A stretch of 34,022 nt of DNA from Synechococcales cyanobacterium bin59.metabat.ball.084 (GTDB lineage: Bacteria > Cyanobacteriota > Cyanobacteriia > Cyanobacteriales > Chamaesiphonaceae): assembly GCA_013297675.1 (NCBI GenBank), contig JAAFHZ010000039.1:1-34022 (forward strand), read 5' to 3'. Under the pieces are notes generated by a model, which worked only from the letters and a program-made list of their open reading frames with translations, did no database searches and was not told the origin of the DNA. The position numbers and the translations under genes are program-made. Positions 7,909-15,973 of the stretch are shown piece after piece; positions within the stretch are counted from its first letter, which is position 1; each line of letters begins with the position of its first letter.

Positions 7909-9936
7909 TTGAAGCCGGTGGAGAAGGGTACTTTAGTAGAATTTTGGCACAACGGCGATCGCCGCTTGGGCATTATTGATCGACCAGAAGGCAAAAAGCT
8001 CTGGGTGGCAATTGATGCCCGCCAGCAGTCATACCAGCTTCATCCCACCAAAGATATTACCTACACAGTCGCGGGTGTTAGTTGTAAACAACCGGCTGAA
8101 ATCGAAACATTCTTAGCTGCTGTCGCCCCCCACATTGAACCCGAAAACTTGCCGATCGCCTGGGAAATGCTGGTAGACGATAACGCTACTACCGATCCAG
8201 CAGGCTTGGCCGATTTGCTCTATGCCGATGACTCCCCGGTGCATACCTACGCCGCCCACTGCTTACTCTCTGGCGACAAGGTTTATTTCAAAAACAAAAA
8301 AGACCAAAACTATGAACCCCGTCCCCGCAACCAGGTGCTGGAAATCCAACACCAGATTGCTGTCAAAGAGCAAAAAGAACGGGATCTGCAAGAATTTATC
8401 GATCGCATCCAAGCCAGACTGAATGGCACTGAAGTAGACTGGACAGAAGCGGATCGAGCAAAAATCGAAGGTTTTGAGAAATTTGTATTACAACCTGACT
8501 TTCCCCCCAAAGGCACCGCAGATTTATTGACAGCAATTGGCAGAGGCCAATCTGAACAGCAGGTGTTTGATCTACTGGTCGGCTTAGGCATTTGGTCGCC
8601 CCACGAAAACATTGCCCTGCGGCGTGCCCAAATCCCTGTAGATTTTGCCGACCCGATTACTGCCGCAGTCCAAAATATGTTGGCAGATTTCCCCGCCGAC
8701 TTAGATCCCGATCGGCGTGACCTGACTCATTTGAAGGTTTATACGATCGATGATGAAAGTACCACCGAGATCGATGATGGTGTCAGCTTAGAAACTTTAC
8801 CAGACGGTCGCCAACAAGTGTGGGTACACATCGCTGACCCCACCCGGTTTATCTCGCCCGGAGATGTGCTTGACCTAGAAGCCCGCCGCCGATCGACTAC
8901 CATCTATCTGCCCACCGGCATGATTCCGATGTTTCCTACGGCATTAGCTACTGGGCCAATGAGTTTGATTCAGGGTCAGGTTTGCTGCGCCCTCAGCTTT
9001 GGGATGATTTTGGATGATACTGGCGCAGTAGTTGAATATCAAATTACTGCTGCTTCGATTAAACCGACTTATCGCCTTACCTACGACGACGTAGACGAAA
9101 TGTTGCAACTGGGCATTCTTAACGAACCAGAAATTGCGGCCATTTCTAAACTAGGCAAACTCCGCCAGCAGTGGCGACAAGCCCAAGGTTCAGTCAATAT
9201 TAGTATGCCGGAGGCTTCGATCAAGGTACACGATGATGAAATTGATATTTCGATCATCGAAGATTCTCCCGCTCGTCAGTTAGTCGCCGAAATGATGATT
9301 ATGACCGGGGAAGTTGCTGCCCGCTACGGTCAAGATCATGAGCTGCCCTTACCTTATCGTGGCCAGCCCCAACCAGAGCTACCAACTGATGAAGAACTGA
9401 ATTTGCTACCCCCAGGGCCAGTTAGATTTTGTGCCATTCGTCGCTGTATGCCGCGTAGTGAAATGGGTCTATCACCCTTGCGCCATGCTAGTTTGGGCTT
9501 AAATACTTACTGTCAGGCCACTTCACCGATTCGTCGCTATACCGATACCATCGTCCATTTTCAAATCAAGGCGCATCTGCGGGGCGACCCGTTGCCTTTT
9601 GATTACGATAAGCTGCAAGAAATCATGCAATCTATTGTCAGTACCAGCTACGAAGGTACTTTAATGGAGCGCCAGACCAATCGCTATTGGTCGTTAGAAT
9701 ATTTGGGTCGTGCCCATCACCAGTCGTGGGATGCTATTATGCTGCGCTGGCTGCGGGAAGATGATGAATTGGCGTTGATTTTGTTGGAAGAATTAGGTCT
9801 GGAGTTTGCCATGCGGTTCGATCGCTGGATCAGCCCAGGCGATCGAATTCAAGTGCAAGTCAGCTTTGTCGATCCCCGCAAAGATGTCATCCACTTTAAG
9901 GAAGTTTCACCTCAAGAAGCACAGGCTATCAACTAA
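7909..9936 (+). CDS. Ribonuclease II/R family 3'-5' exoribonuclease
   Basis: A 675-residue RNB-family enzyme that degrades RNA from the 3' end. Residues about 270-590 hold the RNB domain: TIDDESTTEIDDG gives the metal-binding acids (Asp281, Glu287, Asp289, Asp290), and SPIRRYTD at 539-546 is the second signature. Compared with E. coli RNase II/R, the second Asp is Glu here. A short S1-like beta barrel closes the protein (ISPGDRIQVQVSFVD). The N-terminal 100 residues (GTLVEFWHNGDRRLGIIDRPEGKK) resemble cyanobacterial and plastid relatives. The longest frame begins with TTG at 7909, but GTG at 7918 is better placed after AAGGA (7904-7908) and is my preferred start. It follows L33 and S18. Whether it acts as RNase II or RNase R is not clear. 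Confidence 0.92.
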   Translation: MKPVEKGTLVEFWHNGDRRLGIIDRPEGKKLWVAIDARQQSYQLHPTKDITYTVAGVSCKQPAEIETFLAAVAPHIEPENLPIAWEMLVDDNATTDPAGLADLLYADDSPVHTYAAHCLLSGDKVYFKNKKDQNYEPRPRNQVLEIQHQIAVKEQKERDLQEFIDRIQARLNGTEVDWTEADRAKIEGFEKFVLQPDFPPKGTADLLTAIGRGQSEQQVFDLLVGLGIWSPHENIALRRAQIPVDFADPITAAVQNMLADFPADLDPDRRDLTHLKVYTIDDESTTEIDDGVSLETLPDGRQQVWVHIADPTRFISPGDVLDLEARRRSTTIYLPTGMIPMFPTALATGPMSLIQGQVCCALSFGMILDDTGAVVEYQITAASIKPTYRLTYDDVDEMLQLGILNEPEIAAISKLGKLRQQWRQAQGSVNISMPEASIKVHDDEIDISIIEDSPARQLVAEMMIMTGEVAARYGQDHELPLPYRGQPQPELPTDEELNLLPPGPVRFCAIRRCMPRSEMGLSPLRHASLGLNTYCQATSPIRRYTDTIVHFQIKAHLRGDPLPFDYDKLQEIMQSIVSTSYEGTLMERQTNRYWSLEYLGRAHHQSWDAIMLRWLREDDELALILLEELGLEFAMRFDRWISPGDRIQVQVSFVDPRKDVIHFKEVSPQEAQAIN

Positions 9937-10097
9937 CAAACAGAGAATATTGACCAAGCAGTGTGATTTCAGATTGCTCAAGTCTTGATATAACGCTTTG
10001 TAAAATTCTGTAAAGTTTTCCACCCAAGTATTATTTTCCAAAGAGAGGAAAGGAAACATCAAAATATAACCATCATTCGCGCCTCGGAGTTCTAATC

Positions 10098-10436
10098 ATG
10101 CAAGCATCTCACTCTATTACTCTCCGCAACATCCCTGCCAACGCCGAAGCCCTGATTCGGACCCAAATCGATCGACTCAACAAAGACCACAACTGGATCA
10201 GCGACTGCCAAGTCATTGCCGAAGTCCCTGCCCCCTTCACCACCGGCATGTACCAAATCCGCATCGACTGCAAAATCCCTGATGGATCTGTGGTGATCGA
10301 TCGAGCACCCTTAATGGACTGCTACCAAGAAGACCTGCAAGTAGCTATCTGGAGCGCCTTTGAACAAGCCCGCCAAAAAATCAAATCCCATGTCATCCAC
10401 TCTGCCAACTTTTCCCGCAAGCTCCAACACGCCTAA
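10098..10436 (+). CDS. HPF/RaiA-like ribosome-associated protein
   Basis: A 112-residue protein resembling the short ribosome hibernation/RaiA (sigma-54 modulation) fold: an N-terminal strand and helix (SITLRNIPANAEALIRTQIDRL), a central strand MYQIRIDCKIPDGSVVIDR, and a last helix DLQVAIWSAFEQARQKIKS. Family members bind the 30S decoding region and silence or protect ribosomes. This copy lacks the long C-terminal dimerisation extension of cyanobacterial LrtA, so its ribosome role is only suggested. GGAG stands 8 bases before the ATG. A strong terminator follows. Confidence 0.75.
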   Translation: MQASHSITLRNIPANAEALIRTQIDRLNKDHNWISDCQVIAEVPAPFTTGMYQIRIDCKIPDGSVVIDRAPLMDCYQEDLQVAIWSAFEQARQKIKSHVIHSANFSRKLQHA

Positions 10437-10445
10437 AGAACCCCC

Positions 10446-10484
10446 AAAATACCCTTGCTCAAATCTGATCAAGGGTATTTTTTC
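10446..10484. terminator. Bidirectional terminator between the HPF-like and AmpG-like genes
   Basis: AATACCCTTG (10448-10457) and CAAGGGTATT (10470-10479) form a perfect 10-bp stem with a 12-base loop. It is preceded by AA and followed by TTTTT, so it works in both directions. The two flanking genes converge here. Confidence 0.9.
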
Positions 10485-10493
10485 ATTTTGATT

Positions 10494-12269
10494 TTACTTT
10501 TTCCAAACCTCAGCCATATTCAAGACTAGCCCTGGTAGCTCTGGTTCACAAGTAACCTGCTGAGGTCGGTTATGGATCACGTTGATAACGCCATTAGGTT
10601 GATAAAAATTGACTTGGCCATTGTGTCGATCGATTAACAGTCCCAGTTTCATACCTCTCTGACTATATTCCTGCATTCTTGCCGTCCAATCAATTCCTAT
10701 TTCTGCCTCATCTAACAGACTAGGATCTTGAGTAGCTTGCAGCTTAATAACTACATCAGGCATCAGCGGCACTTTAAAGGATCGTTCCTCAGGAAGCAAA
10801 CTCTCCCATTTTTCATTGCTGATCCAAAAGCTACTGATTAACTGAGGAGCATCAAGAGTTAGCTGAAAATTATCAGTAAACACTTTACCGTTACGCTGCT
10901 TCTTCGCCCAATTTACCAATTGGTCATTGAGTAACTCTTCCTTCATTCCATTAATATGTAGGCTATCAATTCGCTTACCAGGTTTTGAACCAATAATAAA
11001 GATTAACAGCACAAAGCTAGGCAGAATAATCAACATTGTGAGCAGAAAGAAATTAGACCAGCCCATCTGCTTCACGAGATCTCCCGAGGGAGCTGCTAGA
11101 ATTTTACTAAAAGCAAACAGACTGGTTAACAAGGCGAGTTGAGTTGCTGAAAACTTGCGGTTGCACATGTACATCAAAAAGACTCCAAAAGCTGAGGACT
11201 CCATTCCACCAAAAAACTGTTCTACGGTAATGGCTAGCACAAAAAGCAGTTGACCGTTAGGAGGTAAAGCAAAGTTTTTACAAGCAGCAACCAAATCAGT
11301 AACATTGGGATCTGGTTGAATAATTTGAGCTAACCAGATATAAAAAATAATTCCCAGTGCCTGTAAACTACCAAAAACCAATAGCCCCTTTAAAACAGAC
11401 ATCCGTTTCAACACCACGCCACCCAAAATTGCACCAACAATTACGGCCACCACACCAATAAAGCCGTTGATGTCACCAATTTGTCCTTGAGTAAAACAGG
11501 CTGCCTTCAAAAAAGAGATGGACATAATGTTCATCATTGAATCGCTAAGCTTATAAAACACAATGAACAACAGCACTAAAAATCCATAAAGAGGAGTCTG
11601 CTGACGAAAAAAGCTAGAAAAGGGGTCAATAAAAGCCTGGATAAAAGGTTTTCGATCCTTAAGGGGCGGTTCTTCAACCGCTGGACTTTGGAGGGTCAGG
11701 ATTAAGCTCACCAGCATGACTGCGGCCATTGATAAATAGACCGGCTGCCAAGCCTTAAAAACATTCTCAAAAAGTTTAGAGGCTCCGGCAAAAGAGACAA
11801 TTAGGGCGATGCGGTAGCCAGTGGTAAAAAAGCTCATACCGATCGGTCGCTCTGCCGGTGTCAAAAGATCGGTGCGATAGGCATCAGCCACAATGTCTTG
11901 GGAGGCACCCAAAAAGGCAATGATCAAGGCATTTAACGCCAAAAGTTCCAGGTTTTGCTGAGGATTTTGCAGCGCCATTGCACCGATCGCCAGCACTAAC
12001 AGTCCTTGAATAATAAGTAGCCATCCCTTGCGACGGCCTAAAAAAGGCGGCACAAAGCGGTCTAAGAGAGGAGACCACAGAAACTTAAAGGTATATGGAA
12101 ATCCAATCAGACTCACATACCAACCAATTTTGGTCAAATCTACCTGGGCATCAGTCATCCAGGATTGTAATGTCTTAAAAACCAGCAGAATCGGCATTCC
12201 AGAGGCAAAGCCTACGAACAATAAAGAGACCATTTTGCGATCTTTCAAGGCTAGCAGTAACTCTTTCAT
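10494..12269 (-). CDS. AmpG-like MFS permease fused to a degenerate Uma2 domain
   Basis: A 591-residue protein from the ATG at 12269, which has GGAAAG 4-9 bases upstream; an in-frame TTG at 12281 is less likely. Residues 1-430 are a 12-helix major facilitator resembling AmpG, an inner-membrane importer of cell-wall muropeptides: SGMPILLVFKTLQSWM, LWSPLLDRFVPPFLGRRKGW, and GASQDIVADAYRTDLL. Residues about 445-591 closely resemble the Uma2/DUF820 endonuclease-like fold common in cyanobacteria: FWISNEKWESLLPEER, MQEYSQRGMKLGLLIDRHNGQVNFYQP, and LPGLVLNMAEVW. The acidic catalytic positions are lost (the usual SPDxSW is SSFW and the VIEL is VIKL), so nuclease activity is unlikely. The fusion is one continuous frame. 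Substrate and role of the tail are unknown. Confidence 0.85.
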   Translation of the reverse strand: MKELLLALKDRKMVSLLFVGFASGMPILLVFKTLQSWMTDAQVDLTKIGWYVSLIGFPYTFKFLWSPLLDRFVPPFLGRRKGWLLIIQGLLVLAIGAMALQNPQQNLELLALNALIIAFLGASQDIVADAYRTDLLTPAERPIGMSFFTTGYRIALIVSFAGASKLFENVFKAWQPVYLSMAAVMLVSLILTLQSPAVEEPPLKDRKPFIQAFIDPFSSFFRQQTPLYGFLVLLFIVFYKLSDSMMNIMSISFLKAACFTQGQIGDINGFIGVVAVIVGAILGGVVLKRMSVLKGLLVFGSLQALGIIFYIWLAQIIQPDPNVTDLVAACKNFALPPNGQLLFVLAITVEQFFGGMESSAFGVFLMYMCNRKFSATQLALLTSLFAFSKILAAPSGDLVKQMGWSNFFLLTMLIILPSFVLLIFIIGSKPGKRIDSLHINGMKEELLNDQLVNWAKKQRNGKVFTDNFQLTLDAPQLISSFWISNEKWESLLPEERSFKVPLMPDVVIKLQATQDPSLLDEAEIGIDWTARMQEYSQRGMKLGLLIDRHNGQVNFYQPNGVINVIHNRPQQVTCEPELPGLVLNMAEVWKK

Positions 12270-12436
12270 AGGGCTTTCCAACGTTTTATCTTTACGGTCT
12301 AACTAGTGATTTCTCTACTAATATAAAGCGTTTTGCCTAGAGTTAACACCTGACAAGTGTTAGGGATAGCAAAATTTGTTTGCGTATGAAATTCGCACGG
12401 GGTAAAATTCAGGCTTATTGCAATCCCTAGCCAAAA
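12270..12436. promoter_or_regulatory. Divergent promoter region with a palindrome
   Basis: The 167 bases separate the leftward AmpG-Uma2 gene from the rightward methyltransferase. TAACAC (12344-12349) and GTGTTA (12357-12362) form a 6-bp inverted repeat with a 7-base spacer, a possible operator. I found no confident -35/-10 pair. Confidence 0.3.
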
Positions 12437-13219
12437 TTGATCCTCACTAGCACCCAGAACCCCCTCGTCAAACAAGTTCGCCGTCTGCATCAAGCCAAAG
12501 AGCGGCAGCAAGCACAAGCCTTTCTGATCGAAGGCACCCATCTATTACAGGAAGCTTTTGCAGTTCATCACCCTCTCCAACTAGTCTGTGCTACCGAAAC
12601 TTGGCAAGCGCATCATTCTGCACTCTGGCAACAGGCGATCGAGCACACTCGCACTGAATTAGTCACCGAAAAAGTTCTGGCTGCTATGGCTACCACCGTC
12701 ACCCCTGACGGAGTAATTGCCGTGGCCGATCGCACCACCACCTCTCAGCCTAGTCTTACCGGTAAACTAGTCTTAGCCCTTGATCGACTCCAAGATCCTG
12801 GCAATTTGGGTACCGCCATTCGTACTGCTGCCGCCGTCGGATCTGACGGCATATGGACTAGCGCCGACAGCGTAGACCTCGATCATCCCAAAGTCTTACG
12901 GGCTTCTGCTGGTCAATGGTTTCGTCTCCCCATGGCCAAAACCGATGATTTATTAGCATTGGCTCAAACATATCGATCAAACGGCAGCCAGATTATTGCT
13001 ACTGGTATGACCGCCAGCCTGAATTACTGGCAAATCGACTTTACCCAACCCACTTGCATTTTGTTGGGCAACGAAGGCCAAGGCTTAGCTTCAGAGCTAA
13101 TGGATGTGGCCGATCACATCGTCAAAATTCCGATGCAGCCCAGCGTAGAATCCTTAAATGTTTCGATAACTGCCGCGCTGATGTTATATGAATCCAGACG
13201 ACAGAACAGTTTGCTATAA
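12437..13219 (+). CDS. SpoU-class RNA 2'-O-methyltransferase (TrmH/RlmB-like)
   Basis: A 260-residue enzyme that methylates ribose 2'-OH groups in rRNA or tRNA using S-adenosylmethionine. The three SPOUT motifs are present: LDRLQDPGNLGTAIRTA (about 114-130), ILLGNEGQGL, and IPMQPSVESLNVSITAALMLYE at the C-terminus, which form the trefoil-knot cofactor site. The N-terminus (STQNPLVKQVRRL, AFLIEGTHLLQEA) is the substrate-binding L30e-like part. A stop precedes TTG 12437 in frame, so TTG is the likely start. RlmB-like (23S G2251) is the closest guess, but the substrate is not shown by sequence. Its stop codon overlaps the -10 box of the following tRNA gene. Confidence 0.9.
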   Translation: MILTSTQNPLVKQVRRLHQAKERQQAQAFLIEGTHLLQEAFAVHHPLQLVCATETWQAHHSALWQQAIEHTRTELVTEKVLAAMATTVTPDGVIAVADRTTTSQPSLTGKLVLALDRLQDPGNLGTAIRTAAAVGSDGIWTSADSVDLDHPKVLRASAGQWFRLPMAKTDDLLALAQTYRSNGSQIIATGMTASLNYWQIDFTQPTCILLGNEGQGLASELMDVADHIVKIPMQPSVESLNVSITAALMLYESRRQNSLL

Positions 13220-13220
13220 T
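13215..13220 (+). promoter_or_regulatory. -10 box of the tRNA-Arg gene
   Basis: A perfect TATAAT lies 10 bases before the tRNA start. Its TAA also forms the stop codon of the upstream methyltransferase. No clear -35 is seen. Confidence 0.55.
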
Positions 13221-13230
13221 GACCAGCATT

Positions 13231-13304
13231 GGGGCTGTAGCTCAGATGGATAGAGCGATTGCCTCCTAAGCGATAGGCCGCGCGTTCGACTCGCGCCAGT
13301 CCCA
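13231..13304 (+). tRNA. tRNA-Arg (anticodon CCT)
   Basis: A 74-base cloverleaf. The acceptor GGGGCTG pairs with CAGTCCC (one G-T), the D arm is GCTC/GAGC, the anticodon stem ATTGC/GCGAT encloses CTCCTAA with anticodon CCT, and the T arm is GCGCG-TTCGACT-CGCGC. The discriminator base is A and CCA is not encoded. It reads AGG codons. Confidence 0.95.
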
Positions 13305-13375
13305 TTTCTAAAAACAACGCTGTGATACGCTTAACTGTGGGTTAAGCAGTATTTTAGCGTGCTCTCCTTTCTTTC

Positions 13376-14011
13376 ATGACCATTCATCATTCTGACCAAG
13401 ATTACAATTATCAAACCCTTGGGAAAAGACGATCTCCGCCGCGCAGATTGTCAAAATGGTTATGGACAGGCTTAACGGTAACAGGTATTACCGCTATCCC
13501 TTTTTTGTGGTTTGGCTGGCGAGAACTAGAAAACTCTTGGATTAAACCAGACGCAATTTTTGTGTTGGGTGGTGAAACAGAGCGAGAAAAATTTGCTGCC
13601 CGCCTGGCAGGCAAGCACCCTAAATTGCCAGTATGGGTATCCGGCGGGGCACCAGTGGGCTACGCCAAAAAAGTATTTGCCAAAGAAAACGTGGATTTGC
13701 AGCGTTTGCATGTCGATCGCAACGCCGTTGATACCGTCACCAACTTTACCACCATGGTTGAGACTCTAAAACAAGCTAAGGTCAAAAGTGTCTATCTAGT
13801 GACTTCCGATGATCACATGTCTCGATCGCGGTTAATCGGCGAAATTATTTTTGGTAGTCGTGGCATTGCAGTTAAACCAGTGAGCTTCGTGAGCAATCGG
13901 CCTGATGAATCTTGGCAAAAAGTGATCCGAGATGGTGGCCGATCGATTTTTTGGATTTTTACAGGCAAAACTGGTGCCCACTGGATCAAAGATTATAAGC
14001 GCGGTTTCTAG
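13376..14011 (+). CDS. DUF218 (YdcF/SanA-like) membrane-anchored protein
   Basis: A 211-residue protein with a basic N-terminus, one TM helix at about residues 29-47 (LWTGLTVTGITAIPFLWFGW), and a DUF218 domain. The domain shows DAIFVLGGETEREKFAARLA, PVWVSGGAP, and the VYLVTSDDHMSRSRLIGEIIF motif. Family members such as E. coli SanA and YdcF are envelope-linked and implicated in barrier function or S-adenosylmethionine binding, but no reaction is known. Length is normal. It stands alone between tRNA-Arg and the RTX gene, both co-directional. Confidence 0.85.
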   Translation: MTIHHSDQDYNYQTLGKRRSPPRRLSKWLWTGLTVTGITAIPFLWFGWRELENSWIKPDAIFVLGGETEREKFAARLAGKHPKLPVWVSGGAPVGYAKKVFAKENVDLQRLHVDRNAVDTVTNFTTMVETLKQAKVKSVYLVTSDDHMSRSRLIGEIIFGSRGIAVKPVSFVSNRPDESWQKVIRDGGRSIFWIFTGKTGAHWIKDYKRGF

Positions 14012-14139
14012 AGCGCAACAGCAAGTTTGAAATAATGCAATTTTTTTTAGCAGTCAATCCATTTGGCTGATGTATTCTGATGGGCAATTAATGCAAAATT
14101 ACCCTGGGTGGTTTGCTGTCTTTTTTGCCTAGCAATCAG

Positions 14140-14155
14140 TGTGATACTAGTCACA
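14140..14155 (+). promoter_or_regulatory. CRP/SyCRP1-type binding site upstream of the RTX gene
   Basis: TGTGATACTAGTCACA is a perfect TGTGA-N6-TCACA palindrome, the consensus of the cAMP receptor protein in both enterics and cyanobacteria (SyCRP1). It centres about 60 bases before the ATG at 14207. If TAAATA at 14177-14182 is the -10 box, transcription would begin near 14189 and the site would centre at about -41.5, a class II activator position. The start site is inferred. Confidence 0.65.
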
Positions 14156-14206
14156 ATTAATCCAAATTTAGATCACTAAATAACAACGATAATCTTTGAA
14201 ACTACC

Positions 14207-15973
14207 ATGGCTACTATTAGTGGAACTGCTGCTGCCGATTTTTTAAGCGGAACAATCGATGCTGATACGATCGAAGGTTTTGATGGTAATGATATTTTAA
14301 TTGGCTTGCAGGGTGATGATTCATTATTAGGCGGCAATGGCAATGATCAACTGGATGGCAGTGCTGGTAATAATACTCTAGATGGTGGTAATGGTAGTGA
14401 CAAATTCGATATTCGGGATGGTTTGAATACCATCATCGGTGGTGCTGGTTTTGATGTTTTGCTGAATGTTAACTTTGGCAGTCAAAATACCCCAATTACG
14501 ATCGATCTAGATAACCTATCTGCTACTCTTACTTTTCCTACCGTAGCTTCTATTAGTGGCGTAGAAGGCATTGAATCTTTTCGATCGGGTACTGACAGCG
14601 ACACTATTACGGGGCTAGCAAATCGCAACCATACTATTTTGGGCAACGAAGGCAGTGATTTCATTCGCACCGGGTCTGGAGTGGATATTTTACGTGGCGA
14701 TGGGGGCAATGATTTTTTGTTTGCTGGCGCTGGAGACGATCGAGTATTTGGTGATTCGGTAGATTTTGAAGGCAACTTTGTGAATCCTGGCAATGACGTA
14801 ATTGATGGCCAAGATGGCAATGATCTGGTAGAAGGTGGACCGGGACTAGATTCTTTGTATGGCGGTAACGGCAATGATACTATTCGGGGTGGTGAAGGCA
14901 GTGACCAAATCGATGGCGGGGGAGGCCTTGATGTCATAGAAGGAAATAGTGGCAGCGATAGTGTTTTTGGTGGTGATGGTAACGACCAGATCTTTGGTGA
15001 TGACTTTGGGGGTACTGGCAATGACACCCTGGTTGGCGGCAACGGGAATGACTTAATCGAGGGAATTGGTGGTGCCGATCGGCTTTTTGGCGGGTCTGAT
15101 GATGACACTATGCGCGGTGGTGATGGTGCAGATACCTTAGATGGGGAGAATGGTAATGACTTCTTAGAAGGTGGTGCTGGTAATGATTTTATTTACGGTG
15201 CCAACGGCAATGACACGCTTCTTGCTGATGGCGGCAACGATTTGCTCAATGGCGGCAACGACAATGATATTTTAGTTGGCGATAATGGTGCCGATAGCCT
15301 ATTTGGTGCTGATGGTGTGGATGAACTTTTTGGTGGCAATAACGATGATGTTTTGTTTGGTGGTGATGGTAATGATTTAATGAATGGTGGCATTGGCAAC
15401 GACATTATTGATGGCGAAAACGGTGATGATCTGGTCATTGGCGGTGATGGCAACGATCAGCTCTATGGTGCTAACGGTAATGATGTGATTTTTGGTGATG
15501 CCGGTAATGATTTGTTAAATGGCGGCGACGGCATTAATAAATTAAATGGTTTGAGTGGTAACGATACTCTCACCGGCGGCGGCAGCATCGACTATTTTGT
15601 GTTCGAGACGGGCAACGCCTTCGCTACTGATGACTTGGGTGTTGATACGATCACTGGTTTTACAGTGGTCAGCGACAAAATTGTGCTCAGCAGTAATACT
15701 TTTACTAATATTAGTAACTTGGCTACCCAGTTTACTACTGTCTCCAACGATCTAGCCGTTGGAGCCAATGCCGGGATTTTGGTCTACAGCCGAAGTAGTG
15801 GCAACCTGTTTTACAACGCTAATGGAGCCGCTGCTGGTTTAGGGGTAGGTGGGCAGTTTGCCACGGTCAGCGGCTCACCAGTACTGACGGCGGCAGACTT
15901 TTTGTTAGTCAGCAGTGCTAGTGATATCTTAGTGCCCCCTGATGTGCTGCCTCCCGGTGGCGGCTTGCTTTAG
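14207..15973 (+). CDS. RTX (hemolysin-type) calcium-binding repeat protein
   Basis: A 588-residue probable secreted protein built mostly of nonapeptide repeats GGxGxDxLx, from about residue 25 to 465 (for example GGNGNDTIRGGEGSDQI). These fold into a calcium-bound beta roll outside the cell. The last 120 residues are a cyanobacterial-type RTX tail: DTITGFTVVSDKIVLS, ILVYSRSSGNLFYN and GGQFATVSGSPVLTAADFLLV, the region that normally carries the type I secretion signal. There is no N-terminal signal peptide and no catalytic domain, so it is probably a surface or S-layer-like or adhesion protein. Upstream is a CRP-type site. No dedicated type I secretion genes adjoin it. Its stop overlaps that of the convergent DUF2288 gene (TTAG at 15970-15973). 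Confidence 0.9.
   Translation: MATISGTAAADFLSGTIDADTIEGFDGNDILIGLQGDDSLLGGNGNDQLDGSAGNNTLDGGNGSDKFDIRDGLNTIIGGAGFDVLLNVNFGSQNTPITIDLDNLSATLTFPTVASISGVEGIESFRSGTDSDTITGLANRNHTILGNEGSDFIRTGSGVDILRGDGGNDFLFAGAGDDRVFGDSVDFEGNFVNPGNDVIDGQDGNDLVEGGPGLDSLYGGNGNDTIRGGEGSDQIDGGGGLDVIEGNSGSDSVFGGDGNDQIFGDDFGGTGNDTLVGGNGNDLIEGIGGADRLFGGSDDDTMRGGDGADTLDGENGNDFLEGGAGNDFIYGANGNDTLLADGGNDLLNGGNDNDILVGDNGADSLFGADGVDELFGGNNDDVLFGGDGNDLMNGGIGNDIIDGENGDDLVIGGDGNDQLYGANGNDVIFGDAGNDLLNGGDGINKLNGLSGNDTLTGGGSIDYFVFETGNAFATDDLGVDTITGFTVVSDKIVLSSNTFTNISNLATQFTTVSNDLAVGANAGILVYSRSSGNLFYNANGAAAGLGVGGQFATVSGSPVLTAADFLLVSSASDILVPPDVLPPGGGLL

Noticed and set aside
10021-10097. Possible phosphate-box-like TGTAAA repeats before the HPF-like gene.
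   Set aside because: Two imperfect copies are too few and too short for a PhoB-type box.
7380-10436. A horizontally transferred housekeeping block.
   Set aside because: rpmG, rpsR and RNB genes have the expected cyanobacterial order and ordinary sequence character.
13231-13304. tRNA-Arg as a possible integration site.
   Set aside because: No integrase, no repeat of the tRNA 3' end nearby, and a housekeeping gene follows.
14482-15108. Antisense frame of 208 codons within the RTX gene, rich in Pro and Ser.
   Set aside because: It is the complement of the GGxGxD repeats. It has no recognisable fold or ribosome-binding site and is explained by the repeat on the other strand.
15193-15453. A second Pro-rich antisense frame in the RTX gene.
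   Set aside because: Same reason: it mirrors the repeat-rich coding strand.
14260-15560. Repeated DNA with regular spacing that could be taken for a CRISPR array.
   Set aside because: The spacing follows 27-bp RTX nonapeptide codons within one open frame, with no unique spacers or cas genes.
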